From: Utricularia gibba
Lineage: Eukaryota > Streptophyta > Magnoliopsida > Lamiales > Lentibulariaceae
NCBI GenBank assembly: GCA_002189035.1
Contig: NEEC01000127.1
Location: 29,521 to 93,520 of the forward strand
Length of the DNA: 64,000 nucleotides
Direction: 5' to 3'
Positions 34,251 through 48,996 of the stretch are shown piece by piece (the stretch's first letter is position 1; every line of letters starts with the position of its first letter). The notes beneath the pieces were generated by a model. The model ran no database searches. It was not told the DNA's origin and saw only the letters and a list, made by a program, of their open reading frames with translations. The translations under genes and the position numbers were made by a program.

Positions 34251-37200
34251 GCGATCTTTGCACATGCTTAGGGTGTGTCCTACGTGAAGCCTCATGGTTT
34301 CCTCGCACACCGTTCGGCATCTCGTCGATATCCTGAAGACCGTGATGAGTCACGCTGCGCCCGGGCATACCGTTTCGAAGCTCGTTCCGAGCCGGTCATC
34401 TTCCGTGTTTAAAGCTTCTTCGTCCGAGGATGCATCAGAGCTCGAATTATCGCCTTCTATTAGCCTTCAGATGCGCCACAAAGTGGCCACCACGTTCGCG
34501 ACGATGCGACTTGTAACACCAGAATCGACGCGATTGCGATTTTCGGCTTGCAAAACATCTGCGTTTTTTTGGTGATGTGAAATATGGGTTTTCGAGGCGA
34601 TCTTGCACATGCTTAGGGTGTGTTTCTACCCGAAGCCTCATGGTTTCCTCGCACACCGTTCGGCATCTCGTCGATATCCTGAAGACCGTGATGAGTCACG
34701 CTATACCGTTTCGAAGCTCGTTCCGAGCCGGTCATCTTCCGTGTTGAAAGCTTCTTCGTCCAAGGATGCATCAGAGCTCGAATTATCGCCTTCTATTAGC
34801 CTTCAGATGCGCCACAAAGTGGCCACCACGTTCGCACGATGCGACTTGAACACCAGAATCGACGCGATTGTGATTTTCGGCTTGCAAAACATCTGCGTTT
34901 TTTCGGTGATGTGAAATATGGGTTTTCGAGGCGATCTTTGCACATGCTTAGGGGTGTGTCCCTACGTGAAGCCTCATGGTTTCCTCGCACACCGTTCGGC
35001 ATCTCGTCGATATCCTGAAGACCGTGATGAGTCACGCTGCGCCCGGCATACCGTTTCGAAGCTCGTTCCGAGCCGGTCATCTTCCGTGTTTAAAGCTTCT
35101 TCGTCCGAGGATGCATCAGAGCTCGAATTATCGCCTTCTATTAGCCTTCAGATGCCACAAAGTGGCCACCACGTTCGCGACGATGCGACTTGTAACACCA
35201 AAATCGACGCGATTGTGATTTTCGGCTTGCAAAACATCTGCGTTTTTTGGGTGATGTGAAATATGGGTTTTCGAGGCGATCTTGCACATGCTTAGGGTGT
35301 GTTTCTACCCGAAGCCTCATGGTTTCCTCGCACACCGTTCGGCATCTCGTCGATATCCTGAAGACCGTGATGAGTCACGCTGCGCCCGGAATACCGTTTC
35401 GAAGCTCGTTCCGAGCCGGTCATCTTCCGTGTTGAAAGCTTCTTCGTCCGAGGATGCATCAGAGCTCGAATTATCGCCTTCTATTAGCCTTCAGATGCGC
35501 ACAAAGTGGCCACCACGTTCGCGACGATGCGACTTGAACACAGAATCGACGCGATTTGATTTTCGGCTTGCAAAACATCTGCGTTTTTTCGGGTGATGTG
35601 AAATATGGGTTTTCGAGGCGATCTTTGCACATGCTTAGGGTGTGTCACTACCGAAGCCTCATGGTTTCCTCGCACACCGTTCGGCATCTCGTCGATATCC
35701 TGAAGACCGTGATGAGTCACGCTGCGCCCGGCATACCGTTTCGAAGCTCGTTCCGAGCCGGTCATCTTCCGTGTGAAAGCTTCTTCGTCCGAGGATGCAT
35801 CAGAGCTCGAATTATCGCCTTCTATTAGCCTTCAGATGCGCCACAAAGTGGCCACCACGTTCGCGACGATGCGACTTGAACACCAGAATCGACGCGATTG
35901 TGATTTTCGGCTTGCAAAACATCTGCGTTTTTTGGGTGATGTGAAATATGGGTTTTCGAGGCGATCTTTGCACATGCTTAGGGTGTGTCCCTACCGAAGC
36001 CTCATGGTTTCCTCGCACACCGTCGGCATCTCGTCGATATCCTGAAGACCGTGATGAGTCACGCTGCGCCCGGAATACCGTTTCGAAGCTCGTTCCGAGC
36101 CGGTCATCTTCCGTGTTGAAAGCTTCTTCGTCCGAGGATGCATCAGAGCTCGAATTATCGCCTTCTATTAGCCTTCAGATGCGCCACAAAGTGGCCACCA
36201 CGTTCGCGACGATGCGACTTGAACACCAGAATCGACGCGATTGTGATTTTCGGCTTGCAAAACATCTGCGTTTTTTCGGGTGATGTGAAATATGGGTTTT
36301 CGAGGCGATCTTTGCACATGCTTAGGGTGTGTCCTACGAAGCCTCATGGTTTCCTCGCACACCGTTCGGCATCTCGTCGATATCCTGAAGACCGTGATGA
36401 GTCACGCTGCGCCCGGAATACCGTTTCGAAGCTCGTTCCGAGCCGGTCATCTTCCGTGTTTAAAGCTTCTTCGTCCGAGGATGCATCAGAGCTCGAATTA
36501 TCGCCTTCTATTAGCCTTCAGATGCGCCACAAAGTGGCCACCACGTTCGCGACGATGCGACTTGAACACCAAAATCGACGCGATTGTGATTTTCGGCTTG
36601 CAAAACATCTGCGTTTTTTGGGTGATGTGAAATATGGGTTTTCGAGGCGATCTTTGCACATGCTTAGGGTGTGTCCTACCCGAAGCCTCATGGTTTCCTC
36701 GCACACCGTTCGGCATCTCGTCGATATCCTGAAGACCGTGATGAGTCACGCTGCGCCCGGAATACCGTTTCGAAGCTCGTTCCGAGCCGGTCATCTTCCG
36801 TGTTGAAAGCTTCTTCGTCCGAGGATGCATCAGAGCTCGAATTATCGCCTTCTATTAGCCTTCAGATGCCACAAAGTGGCCACCACGTTCGCGACGATGC
36901 GACTTGAACACCAGAATCGACGCGATTGTGATTTTCGGCTTGCAAAACATCTGCGTTTTTTCGGGTGATGTGAAATATGGGTTTTCGAGGCGATCTTTGC
37001 ACATGCTTAGGGTGTGTCCTACCGAAGCCTCATGGTTTCCTCGCACACCGTTCGGCATCTCGTCGATATCCTGAAGACCGTGATGAGTCACGCTGCGCCG
37101 GCATACCGTTTCGAAGCTCGTTCCGAGCCGGTCATCTTCCGTGTTTAAAGCTTCTTCGTCCGAGGATGCATCAGAGCTCGAATTATCGCCTTCTATTAGC

Positions 37201-39389
37201 CTTCAGATGCGCCACAAAGTGGCCACCACGTTCGCGACGATGCGACTTGTAACACCAGAATCGACGCGATTGTGATTTTCGGCTTGCAAAACATCTGCGT
37301 TTTTTTGGGTGATGTGAAATATGGGTTTTCGAGGCGATCTTGCACATGCTTAGGGTGTTCCTACCCGAAGCCTCATGGTTTCCTCGCACACCGTTCGGCA
37401 TCTCGTCGATATCCTGAAGACCGTGATGAGTCACGCTGCGCCCGGAATACCGTTTCGAAGCTCGTTCCGAGCCGGTCATCTTCCGTGTTGAAAGCTCTTC
37501 GTCCAAGGATGCATCAGAGCTCGAATTATCGCCTTCTATTAGCCTTCAGATGCGCCACAAAGTGGCCACCACGTTCGCGACGATGCGACTTGAACACAGA
37601 ATCGACGCGATTGTGATTTTCGGCTTGCAAAACATCTGCGTTTTTTCGGGTGATGTGAAATATGGGTTTTCGAGGCGATCTTTGCACATGCTTAGGGTGT
37701 GTCACTACGAAGCCTCATGGTTTCCTCGCACACCGTTCGGCATCTCGTCGATATCCTGAAGACCGTGATGAGTCACGCTGCGCCCGGCATACCGTTTCGA
37801 AGCTCGTTCCGAGCCGGTCATCTTCCGTGTTAAAGCTTCTTCGTCCGAGGATGCATCAGAGCTCGAATTATCGCCTTCTATTAGCCTTCAGATGCGCCAC
37901 AAAGTGGCCACCACGTTCGCGACGATGCGACTTGAACACCAAAATCGACGCGATTGTGATTTTCGGCTTGCAAAACATCTGCGTTTTTGGGTGATGTGAA
38001 ATATGGGTTTTCGAGGCGATCTTTGCACATGCTTAGGGTGTGTCCCTACCGAAGCCTCATGGTTTCCTCGCACACCGTTCGGCATCTCGTCGATATCCTG
38101 AAGACCGTGATGAGTCACGCTGCGCCCGGAATACCGTTTCGAAGCTCGTTCCGAGCCGGTCATCTTCCGTGTTGAAAGCTTCTTCGTCCGAGGATGCATC
38201 AGAGCTCGAATTATCGCCTTCTATTAGCCTTCAGATGTGCCACAAAGTGGCCACCACGTTCGCGACGATCGACTTGAACACCAGAATCGACGCGATTGTG
38301 ATTTTCGGCTTGCAAAAACATCTGCGTTTTTTTGGTGATGTGAAATATGGGTTTTCGAGGCGATCTTTGCACATGCTTAGGGTGTGTCCCTACTCGAAGC
38401 CTCATGGTTTCCTCGCACACCGTTCGGCATCTCGTCGATATCCTGAAGACCGTGATGAGTCACGCTGCGCCCGGCATACCGTTTCGAAGCTCGTTCCGAG
38501 CCGGTCATCTTCCGTGTTTAAAGCTTCTTCGTCCGAGGATGCATCAGAGCTCGAATTATCGCCTTCTATTAGCCTTCAGATGCGCCACAAAGTGGCCACC
38601 ACGTTCGCGACGATGCGACTTGTAACACCAGAATCGACGCGATTGATTTTCGGCTTGCAAAACATCTGCGTTTTGTTGGGTGATGTGAAATATGGGTTTT
38701 CGAGGCGATCTATGCACATGCTTAGGGTGTGTCTACCCGAAGCCTCATGGTTTCCTCGCACACCGTGCGGCATCTCGTCGATATCCTAAAGACCGTGATG
38801 AGTCACGCTGCGCCCGGAATACCGTTTCGAAGCTCGTTCCGAGCCGGTCATCTTCCGTGTTGAAAGCCTCTTCGTCCAAGGATGCATCAGAGCTCGAATT
38901 ATCGCCTTCTATTAGCCTTCAGATGCGCCACAAAGTGGCCACCACGTTCGCAACGATGCGACTTGCAACACTAGAATCGACGCGATTGTTTTCGGCTTGC
39001 AAAACATCTGCGTTTTTTCGGGTGATGTGAAATGGGTTTTCGAGGCGATCTTTGCACATGCTTAGGGTGTGTCACTACGTGAAGCCTCATGGTTTCCTCG
39101 CACACCGTTCGGCATCTCATCGATATCCTGAAGACCGTGATGAGTCACGCTGCGCCCGGCATACCGTTTCGAAGCTCGTTCCGAGCCGGTCATCTTCCGT
39201 GTTTAAAGCTTCTTCGTCCGAGGATGCATCAGAGCTCGAATTATCGCCTTCTATTAGCCTTCAGATGCGCCACAAAGTGGCCACCACGTTCGCGACGATG
39301 CGACTTGTAACACCAGAATCGACGCGATTGTGATTTTCGGCTTGCAAAACATCTGCGTTTTTGGGTGATGTGAAATATGGGTTTTCGAG
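34251..39389. repeat. Dimeric higher-order repeat block 2 (7.5 dimers, ~685 bp)
   Basis: Fifteen successive monomers alternate between a TTTAAAG kind (called Q) and a TTGAAAG kind (called P). Starts are 34251, 34597, 34931, 35276, 35618, 35961, 36305, 36647, 36990, 37334, 37675, 38016, 38360, 38705 and 39045. Q copies usually also have CCCGGCATACC. P copies have CCCGGAATACC and often CTACCC after the GTGTT or GTGTC of the 21-28 region, plus CCAAGG. Two Q sites carry deletions (GTGTGAAAG in the 35618 copy, GTTAAAG in the 37675 copy) but keep CGGCATACC. Mean dimer length is (39045-34251)/7, about 685 bp. Confidence 0.82.
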
Positions 39390-42300
39390 GCGATCTTTGC
39401 ACATGCTTAGGGTGTGTCACTACGTGAAGCCTCATGGTTTCCTCGCACACCGTTCGGCATCTCGTCGATATCCTGAAGACCGTGATGAGTCACGCTGCGC
39501 CCGGCATACCGTTTCGAAGCTCGTTCCGAGCCGGTCATCTTCCGTGTTGAAAGCTTCTTCGTCCAGGATGCATCAGAGCTCGAATTATCGCCTTCTATTA
39601 GCCTTCAGATGCGCCACAAAGTGGCCACCACGTTCGCGACGATGCGACTTGTAACACCAGAATCGACGCGATTGTGATTTTCGGCTTGCAAAACATCTGC
39701 GTTTTTTGGGTGATGTGAAATATGGGTTTTCGAGGCGATCTTTGCACATGCTTAGGGTGTGTCACTACGTGAAGCCTCATGGTTTCCTCGCACACCGTTC
39801 GGCATCTCGTCGATATCCTGAAGACCGTGATGAGTCACGCTGCGCCCGGATACCGTTTCGAAGCTCGTTCCGAGCCGGTCATCTTCCGTGTTTAAAGCTT
39901 CTTCGTCCGAGGATGCATCAGAGCTCGAATTATCGCCTTCTATTAGCCTTCAGATGCGCCACAAAGTGGCCACCACGTTCGCGACGATGCGACTTGTAAC
40001 ACCAGAATCGACGATTGTGATTTTCGGCTTGCAAAACATCTGCGTTTTTTCGGGTGATGTGAAATATGGGTTTTCGAGGCGATCTTTGCACATGCTTAGG
40101 GTGTGTCACTACGTGAAGCCTCATGGTTTCCTCGCACACCGTTCGGCATCTCGTCGATATCCTGAAGACCGTGATGAGTCACGCTGCGCCCGGAATACCG
40201 TTTCGAAGCTCGTTCGAGCCGGTCATCTTCCGTGTTTAAAGCTTCTTCGTCCGAGGATGCATCAGAGCTCGAATTATCGCCTTCTATTAGCCTTCAGCGC
40301 CACAAAGTGGCCACACGTTCGCGACGATGCGACTTGTAACACCAGAATCGACGCGATTGTGATTTTCGGCTTGCAAAACATCTGCGTTTTTTCGGGTGAT
40401 GTGAAATATGGGTTTTCGAGGCGATCTTTGCACATGCTTAGGGGTGTTTCACCGAAGCCTCATGGTTTCCTCGCACACCGTTCGGCATCTCGTCGATATC
40501 CTGAAGACCGTGATGAGTCACGCTGCGCCCGGAATACCGTTTCGAAGCTCGTTCCGAGCCGGTCATCTTCCGTGTTGAAAAGCTTCTTCGTCCAAGGATG
40601 CATCAGAGCTCGAATTATCGCCTTCTATTAGCCTTCAGATGCGCCACAAAGTGGCCACCACGTTCGCAACGATGCGACTTGCAACACCAGAATCGACGCG
40701 ATTGTGATTTTCGGCTTGCAAAACATCTGCGTTTTTTCGGGTGATGTGAAATATGGGTTTTCGAGGCGATCTTTGCACATGCTTAGGGTGTGTCACTACG
40801 TGAAGCCTCATGGTTTCCTCGCACACCGTTCGGCATCTCGTCGATATCCTGAAGACCGTGATGAGTCACGCTGCGCCCGGATACCGTTTCGAAGCTCGTT
40901 CCGAGCCGGTCATCTTCCGTGTTTAAAGCTTCTTCGTCCGAGGATGCATCAGAGCTCGAATTATCGCCTTCTATTAGCCTTCAGATGCGCCACAAAGTGG
41001 CCACCACGTTCGCAACGATGCGACTTGCAACACTAGAATCGACGCGATTGTGATTTCGGCTTGCAAAACATCTGCGTTTCGGGTGATGTGAAATATGGGT
41101 TTTCGAGGCGATCTTTGCACATGCTTAGGGTGTGTCACTACGTGAAGCCTCATGGTTCCTCGCACACCGTTCGGCATCTCGTCGATATCCTGAAGACCGA
41201 TGAGTCACGCTGCGCCCGGCATACCGTTTCGAAGCTCGTTCCGAGCCGGTCATCTTCCGTGTTTAAAGCTTCTTCGTCCGAGGATGCATCAGAGCTCGAA
41301 TTATCGCCTTCTATTAGCCTTCAGATGCGCCACAAAGTGGCCACCACGTTCGCGACGATGCGACTTGTAACACCAGAATCGACGCGATTGTGATTTTCGG
41401 CTTGCAAAACATCTGCGTTTTTTCGGGTGATGTGAAATATGGGTTTTCGAGGCGATCTTTGCACATGCTTAGGGTGTGTCACTACGTGAAGCCTCATGGT
41501 TTCCTCGCACACCGTTCGGCATCTCGTCGATATCCTGAAGACCGTGATGAGTCACGCTGCGCCCGGAATACCGTTTTGAAGCTCGTTCCGAGCCGGTCAT
41601 CTTCCGTGTTTAAAGCTTCTTCGTCCGAGGATGCATCAGAGCTCGAATTATCGCCTTCTATTAGCCTTCAGATGCGCCACAAAGTGGCCACCACGTTCGC
41701 GACGATGCGACTTGAACACCAGAATCGACGCGATTGATTTTCGGCTTGCAAAACATCTGCGTTTTTTCGGGTGATGTGAAATATGGGTTTTCGAGGCGAT
41801 CTTTGCACATGCTTAGGGTGTGTCACTACGTGAAGCCTCATGGTTTCCTCGCACACCGTTCGGCATCTCGTCGATATCCTGAAGACCGTGATGAGTCACG
41901 CTGCGCCCGGCATACCGTTTCGAAGCTCGTTCCGAGCCGGTCATCTTCCGTGTTTAAAGCTTCTTCGTCCGAGGATGCATCAGAGCTCGAATTATCGCCT
42001 TCTATTAGCCTTCAGATGCGCCACAAAGTGGCCACCACGTTCGCGACGATGCGACTTGTAACACCAGAATCGACGCGATTGTGATTTTCGGCTTGCAAAA
42101 CATCTGCGTTTTTTGGGTGATGTGAAATATGGGTTTTCGAGGCGATCTTTGCACATGCTTAGGGTGTGTTTCTACCCGAAGCCTCATGGTTTCCTCGCAC
42201 ACCGTTCGGCATCTCGTCGATATCCTAAGACCGTGATGAGTCACGCTGCGCCCGGAATACCGTTTCGAAGCTCGTTCCGAGCCGGTCATCTTCCGTGTTG

Positions 42301-44538
42301 AAAGCTTCTTCGTCCAAGGATGCATCAGAGCTCGAATTATCGCCTTCTATTAGCCTTCAGATGCGCCACAAAGTGGCCACCACGTTCGCAACGATGCGAC
42401 TTGTAACACAGAATCGACGCGATTGTGATTTTCGGCTTGCAAAACATCTGCGTTTTTTCGGGTGATGTGAAATATGGGTTTTCGAGGCGATCTTTGCACA
42501 TGCTTAGGGTGTGTCACTACGTGAAGCCTCATGGTTTCCTCGCACACCGTTCGGCATCTCGTCGATATCCTGAAGACCGTGATGAGTCACGCTGCGCCCG
42601 GCATACCGTTTCGAAGCTCGTTCCGAGCCGGTCATCTTCCGTGTTGAAAGCTTCTTCGTCCGAGGATGCATCAGAGCTCGAATTATCGCCTTATTAGCCT
42701 TCAGATGCGCCACAAAGTGGCCACCACGTTCGCGACGATGCGACTTGTAAACACCAGAATCGACGATTGTGATTTTCGGCTTGCAAAACATCTGCGTTTT
42801 TTCGGGTGATGTGAAATATGGGTTTTCGAGGCGATCTTTGCACATGCTTAGGGTGTGTCACTACGTGAAGCCTCATGGTTTCCTCGCACACCGTTCGGCA
42901 TCTCGTCGATATCCTGAAGACCGTGATGAGTCACGCTGCGCCCGGAATACCGTTTCGAAGCTCGTTCCGAGCCGGTCATCTTCCGTGTTTAAAGCTTCTT
43001 CGTCCGAGGATGCATCAGAGCTCGAATTATCGCCTTCTATTAGCCTTCAGATGCGCCACAAAGTGGCCACCACGTTCGCGACGATGCGACTTGTAACACC
43101 AAATCGACGCGATTGTGATTTTCGGCTTGCAAAACATCTGCGTTTTTTCGGGTGATGTGAAATATGGGTTTTCGAGGCGATCTTTGCACATGCTTAGGGT
43201 GTGTCTACCCGAAGCCTCATGGTTTCCTCGCACACCGTTCGGCATCTCGTCGATATCCTGAAGACCGTGATGAGTCACGCTGCGCCCAATACCGTTTCGA
43301 AGCTCGTTCCGAGCCGGTCATCTTCCGTGTTGAAAGCTTCTTCGTCCAAGGATGCATCAGAGCTCGAATTATCGCCTTCTATTAGCCTTCAGATGCGCCA
43401 CAAAGTGGCCACCACGTTCGCGACGATGCGACTTGTAACACCAGAATCGACGCGATTGTGATTTTCGGCTTGCAAAACATCTGCGTTTTTTCGGGTGATG
43501 TGAAATATGGGTTTTCGAGGCGATCTTTGCACATGCTTAGGGTGTCACTACGTGAAGCCTCATGGTTTCCTCGCACACCGTTCGGCATCTCGTCGATATC
43601 CTGAAGACCGTGATGAGTCACGCTGCGCCCGGCATACCGTTTCGAAGCTCGTTCCGAGCCGGTCATCTTCCGTGTTTAAAGCTTCTTCGTCCAGGATGCA
43701 TCAGAGCTCGAATTATCGCCTTCTATTAGCCTTCAGATGCGCCACAAAGTGGCCACCACGTTCGCACGATGCGACTTGCAACACCAGAATCGACGCGATT
43801 GTGATTTTCGGCTTGCAAAACATCTGCGTTTTTTTCGGGTGATGTGAAATATGGGTTTTCGAGGCGATCTTTGCACATGCTTAGGGTGTGTCACTACGAA
43901 AGCCTCATGGTTTCCTCGCACACCGTTCGGCATCTCGTCGATATCCTGAAGACCGTGATGAGTCACGCTGCGCCCGGCATACCGTTTCGAAGCTCGTTCC
44001 GAGCCGGTCATCTTCCGTGTTTAAAGCTTCTTCGTCCGAGGATGCATCAGAGCTCGAATTATCGCCTTCTATTAGCCTTCAGATGCGCCACAAAGTGGCC
44101 ACCACGTTCGCGACGATGCGACTTGTAACACCAGAATCGACGCGATTGTGATTTTCGGCTTGCAAAACAGCGTTTTATGTGAAATATGGGTTTTCGAGGC
44201 GATCTTTGCACATGCTTAGGGTGTGTCACTACGTGAAGCCTCATGGTTTCCTCGCACACCGTTCGGCATCTCGTCGATATCCTGAAGACCGTGATGAGTC
44301 ACGCTGCGCCCGGAATACGAAGCTCGTTCCGAGCCGGTCATCTTCCGTGTTTAAAGCTTCTTCGTCCGAGGATGCATCAGAGCTCGAATTATCGCCTTCT
44401 ATTAGCCTTCAGATGCGCCACAAAGTGGCCACCACGTTCGCACGATGCGACTTGAACACACAAAAATCGACGCGATTGTGATTTTCGCTTGCAAAACATC
44501 TGCGTTTTTTCGGGTGATGTGAAATATGGGTTTTCGAG

Positions 44539-47500
44539 GCGATCTTTGCACATGCTTAGGGTGTGTCACTACGTGAAGCCTCATGGTTTCCTCGCACACC
44601 GTTCGGCATCTCGTCGATATCCTGAAGACCGTGATGAGTCACGCTGCGCCCGGCATACCGTTTCGAAGCTCGTTCCGAGCCGGTCATCTTCCGTGTTTAA
44701 AGCTTCTTCGTCCGAGGATGCATCAGAGCTCGAATTATCGCCTTCTATTAGCCTTCAGATGCGCCACAAAGTGGCCACCACGTTCGCGACGATGCGACTT
44801 GTAACACCAGAATCGACGCGATTGTGATTTTCGGCTTGCAAAACATCTGCGTTTTGGGTGATGTGAAATATGGGTTTTCGAGGCGATCTTTGCACATGCT
44901 TAGGGTGTGTTTCTACCGAAGCCTCATGGTTTCCTCGCACACCGTTCGGCATCTCGTCGATATCCTAAAGACCGTGATGAGTCACGCTGCGCCCGGAATA
45001 CCGTTTCGAAGCTCGTTCCGAGCCGGTCATCTTCCGTGTTGAAAGCTTCTTCGTCCAAGGATGCATCAGAGCTCGAATTATCGCCTTCTATTAGCCTTCA
45101 GATGCCACAAAGTGGCCACCACGTTCGCAACGATGCGACTTGTAACACCAGAATCGACGCGATTGTGATTTTCGGCTTGCAAAACATCTGCGTTTTTTCG
45201 GGTGATGTGAAATATGGGTTTTCGAGGCGATCTTTGCACATGCTTAGGGTGTGTCACTACGTGAAGCCTCATGGTTTCCTCGCACACCGTTCGGCATCTC
45301 GTCGATATCCTGAAGACCGTGATGAGTCACGCTGCGCCCGGCATACCGTTTCGAAGCTCGTTCCGAGCCGGTCATCTTCCGTGTTTAAAGCTTCTTCGTC
45401 CGAGGATGCATCAGAGCTCGAATTATCGCCTTCTATTAGCCTTCAGATGCGCCACAAAGTGGCCACACGTTCGCGACGATGCGACTTGTAACACCAAAAT
45501 CGACGCGATTGTATTTTCGGCTTGCAAAACATCTGCGTTTTGGTGATGTGAAATATGGGTTTTCGAGGCGATCTGCACATGCTTAGGGTGTGTTTCACCC
45601 GAAGCCTCATGGTTTCCTCGCACACCGTTCGGCATCTCGTCGATATCCTGAAGACCGTGATGAGTCACGCTGCGCCCGGAATACCGTTTCGAAGCTCGTT
45701 CCGAGCCGGTCATCTTCCGTGTTGAAAGCTTCTTCGTCCAAGGATGCATCAGAGCTCGAATTATCGCCTTCTATTAGCCTTCAGATGCGCCACAAAGTGG
45801 CCACCACGTTCGCAACGATGCGACTTGCAACACTAGAATCGACGCGATTGTGATTTTCGGCTTGCAAAACATCTGCGTTTTTTTCGGGTGATGTGAAATA
45901 TGGGTTTCGAGGCGATCTTTGCACATGCTTAGGGTGTCACTACGTGAAGCCTCATGGTTTCCTCGCACACCGTTCGGCATCTCGTCGATATCCTGAAGAC
46001 CGTGATGAGTCACGCTGCGCCCGGCATACCGTTTCGAAGCTCGTTCCGAGCCGGTCATCTTCCGTGTTTAAAGCTTCTTCGTCCGAGGATGCATCAGAGC
46101 TCGAATTATCGCCTTCTATTAGCCTTCAGATGCGCCACAAAGTGGCCACCACGTTCGCGACGATGCGACTTGTAACACCAGAATCGACGCGATTGTGATT
46201 TTCGGCTTGCAAAACATCTGCGTTTTGGGTGATGTGAAATATGGTTTTCGAGGCGATCTTTGCACATGCTTAGGGTGTGTCCTACCCGAAGCCTCATGGT
46301 TTCCTCGCACACCGTTCGGCATCTCGTCGATATCCTGAAGACCGTGATGAGTCACGCTGCGCCCGGAACCGTTTCGAAGCTCGTTCCGAGCCGGTCATCT
46401 TCCGTGTTGAAAAGCTTCTTCGTCCGAGGATGCATCAGAGCTCGAATTATCGCCTTCTATTAGCCTTCAGATGCGCCACAAAGTGGCCACCACGTCGCGA
46501 CGATGCGACTTGTAACACCAGAATCGACGCGATTGTGATTTTCGGCTTGCAAAACATCTGCGTTTTTTCGGGTGATGTGAAATATGGGTTTTCGAGGCGA
46601 TCTTTGCACATGCTTAGGGTGTGTCCTACCCGAAGCCTCATGGTTTCCTCGCACACCGTTCGGCATCTCGTCGATATCCTGAAGACCGTGATGAGTCACG
46701 CTGCGCCCGGATACCGTTTCGAAGCTCGTTCCGAGCCGGTCATCTTCCGTGTTTAAAGCTTCTTCGTCCAGGATGCATCAGAGCTCGAATTATCGCCTTC
46801 TATTAGCCTTCAGATGCCCACAAAGTGGCCACCACGTTCGCGACGATGCGACTTGCAACACCAAAAATCGACGCGATTGTGATTTTCGGCTTGCAAAACA
46901 TCTGCGTTTTTTGGGTGATGTGAAATATGGGTTTTCGAGGCGATCTTTGCACATGCTTAGGGTGTGTTTCTACCCGAAGCCTCATGGTTTCCTCGCACAC
47001 CGTTCGGCATCTCGTCGATATCCTGAAGACCGTGATGAGTCACGCTGCGCCCGGAATACCGTTTCGAAGCTCGTTCCGAGCCGGTCATCTTCCGTGTTGA
47101 AAGCTTCTTCGTCCGAGGATGCATCAGAGCTCGAATTATCGCCTTCTATTAGCCTTCAGATGCGCCACAAAGTGGCCACCACGTTCGCGACGATGCGACT
47201 TGTAACACCAGAATCGACGCGATTGTGATTTCGGCTGCAAAACATCTGCGTTTTTTCGGTGATGTGAAATATGGGTTTTCGAGGCGATCTTTGCACATGC
47301 TTAGGGTGTGTCACTACGTGAAGCCTCATGGTTTCCTCGCACACCGTTCGGCATCTCGTCGATATCCTGAAGACCGTGATGAGTCACGCTGCGCCCGGAT
47401 ACCGTTTCGAAGCTCGTTCCGAGCCGGTCATCTTCCGTTTAAAGCTTCTTCGTCCGAGGATGCATCAGAGCTCGAATTATCGCCTTCTATTAGCCTTCAG

Positions 47501-48996
47501 ATGCGCCACAAAGTGGCCACCACGTTCGCGACGATGCGACTTGTAACACCAGAATCGACGCGATTGTGATTTTCGGCTTGCAAAACATCTGCGTTTTTGG
47601 GTGATGTGAAATATGGGTTTTCGAGGCGATCTTTGCACATGCTTAGGGTGTGTCTACCCGAAGCCTCATGGTTTCCTCGCACACCGTTCGGCATCTCGTC
47701 GATATCCTGAAGACCGTGATGAGTCACGCTGCGCCCGGAATACCGTTTCGAAGCTCGTTCCGAGCCGGTCATCTTCCGTGTTGAAAGCTTCTTCGTCCAA
47801 GGATGCATCAGAGCTCGAATTATCGCCTTCTATTAGCCTTCAGATGCGCCACAAAGTGGCCACCACGTTCGCGACGATGCGACTTGCAACACCAGAATCG
47901 ACGCGATTGTGATTTTCGGCTTGCAAAACATCTGCGTTTTTCGGGTGATGTGAAATATGGGTTTTCGAGGCGATCTTTGCACATGCTTAGGGTGTCACTA
48001 CGTGAAGCCTCATGGTTTCCTCGCACACCGTTCGGCATCTCGTCGATATCCTGAAGACCGTGATGAGTCACGCTGCGCCCGGCATACCGTTTCGAAGCTC
48101 GTTCCGAGCCGGTCATCTTCCGTGTTTAAAGCTTCTTCGTCCGAGGATGCATCAGAGCTCGAATTATCGCCTTATTAGCCTTCAGATGCGCCACAAAGTG
48201 GCCACCACGTTCGCGACGATGCGACTTGTAACACCAAAATCGACGCGATTGCGATTTTCGGCTTGCAAAACATCTGCGTTTTTTCGGGTGATGTGAAATA
48301 TGGGTTTTCGAGGCGATCTTGCACATGCTTAGGGTGTGTCTACCGAAGCCTCATGGTTTCCTCGCACACCGTTCGGCATCTCGTCGATATCCTGAAGACC
48401 GTGATGAGTCACTGCGCCCGGAATACCGTTTCGAAGCTCGTTCCGAGCCGGTCATCTTCCGTGTTGAAAGCCTTCGTCCAAGGATGCATCAGAGCTCGAA
48501 TTATCGCCTTCTATTAGCCTTCAGATGCGCCACAAAGTGGCCACCACGTTCGCGACGATGCGACTTGCAACACTAGAATCGACGCGATTGTGATTTTCGC
48601 TTGCAAAACATCTGCGTTTTTTCGGGTGATGTGAAATATGGGTTTTCGAGGCGATCTTTGCACATGCTTAGGGTGTGTCACTACGTGAAGCCTCATGGTT
48701 TCCTCGCACACCGTTCGGCATCTCGTCGATATCCTGAAGACCGTGATGAGTCACGCTGCGCCCGGCATACCGTTTCGAAGCTCGTTCCGAGCCGGTCATC
48801 TTCCGTTTTAAAGCTTCTTCGTCCGAGGATGCATCAGAGCTCGAATTATCGCCTTCTATTAGCCTTCAGATGCGCCACAAAGTGGCCACCACGTTCGCGA
48901 CGATGCGACTTGTAACACCAGAATCGACGCGATTGTGATTTTCGGCTTGCAAAACATCTGCGTTTTTTCGGGTGATGTGAAATATGGGTTTTCGAG
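44539..48996. repeat. Dimeric higher-order repeat block 3 (6.5 dimers, ~685 bp)
   Basis: Thirteen successive monomers alternate Q and P kinds at starts 44539, 44883, 45227, 45568, 45912, 46253, 46597, 46940, 47284, 47626, 47970, 48313 and 48651. Q copies have GTTTAAAGC (or a one-base variant), mostly with CACTACGTGAAG and CGGCATACC. P copies have GTTGAAAGC and CGGAATACC or CGGAACC, mostly with CTACCC and CCAAGG. CAACACTAG or CAACACCAG is frequent in P. The copy starting at 48,997 is again Q-like and ends the alternation. Confidence 0.82.
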
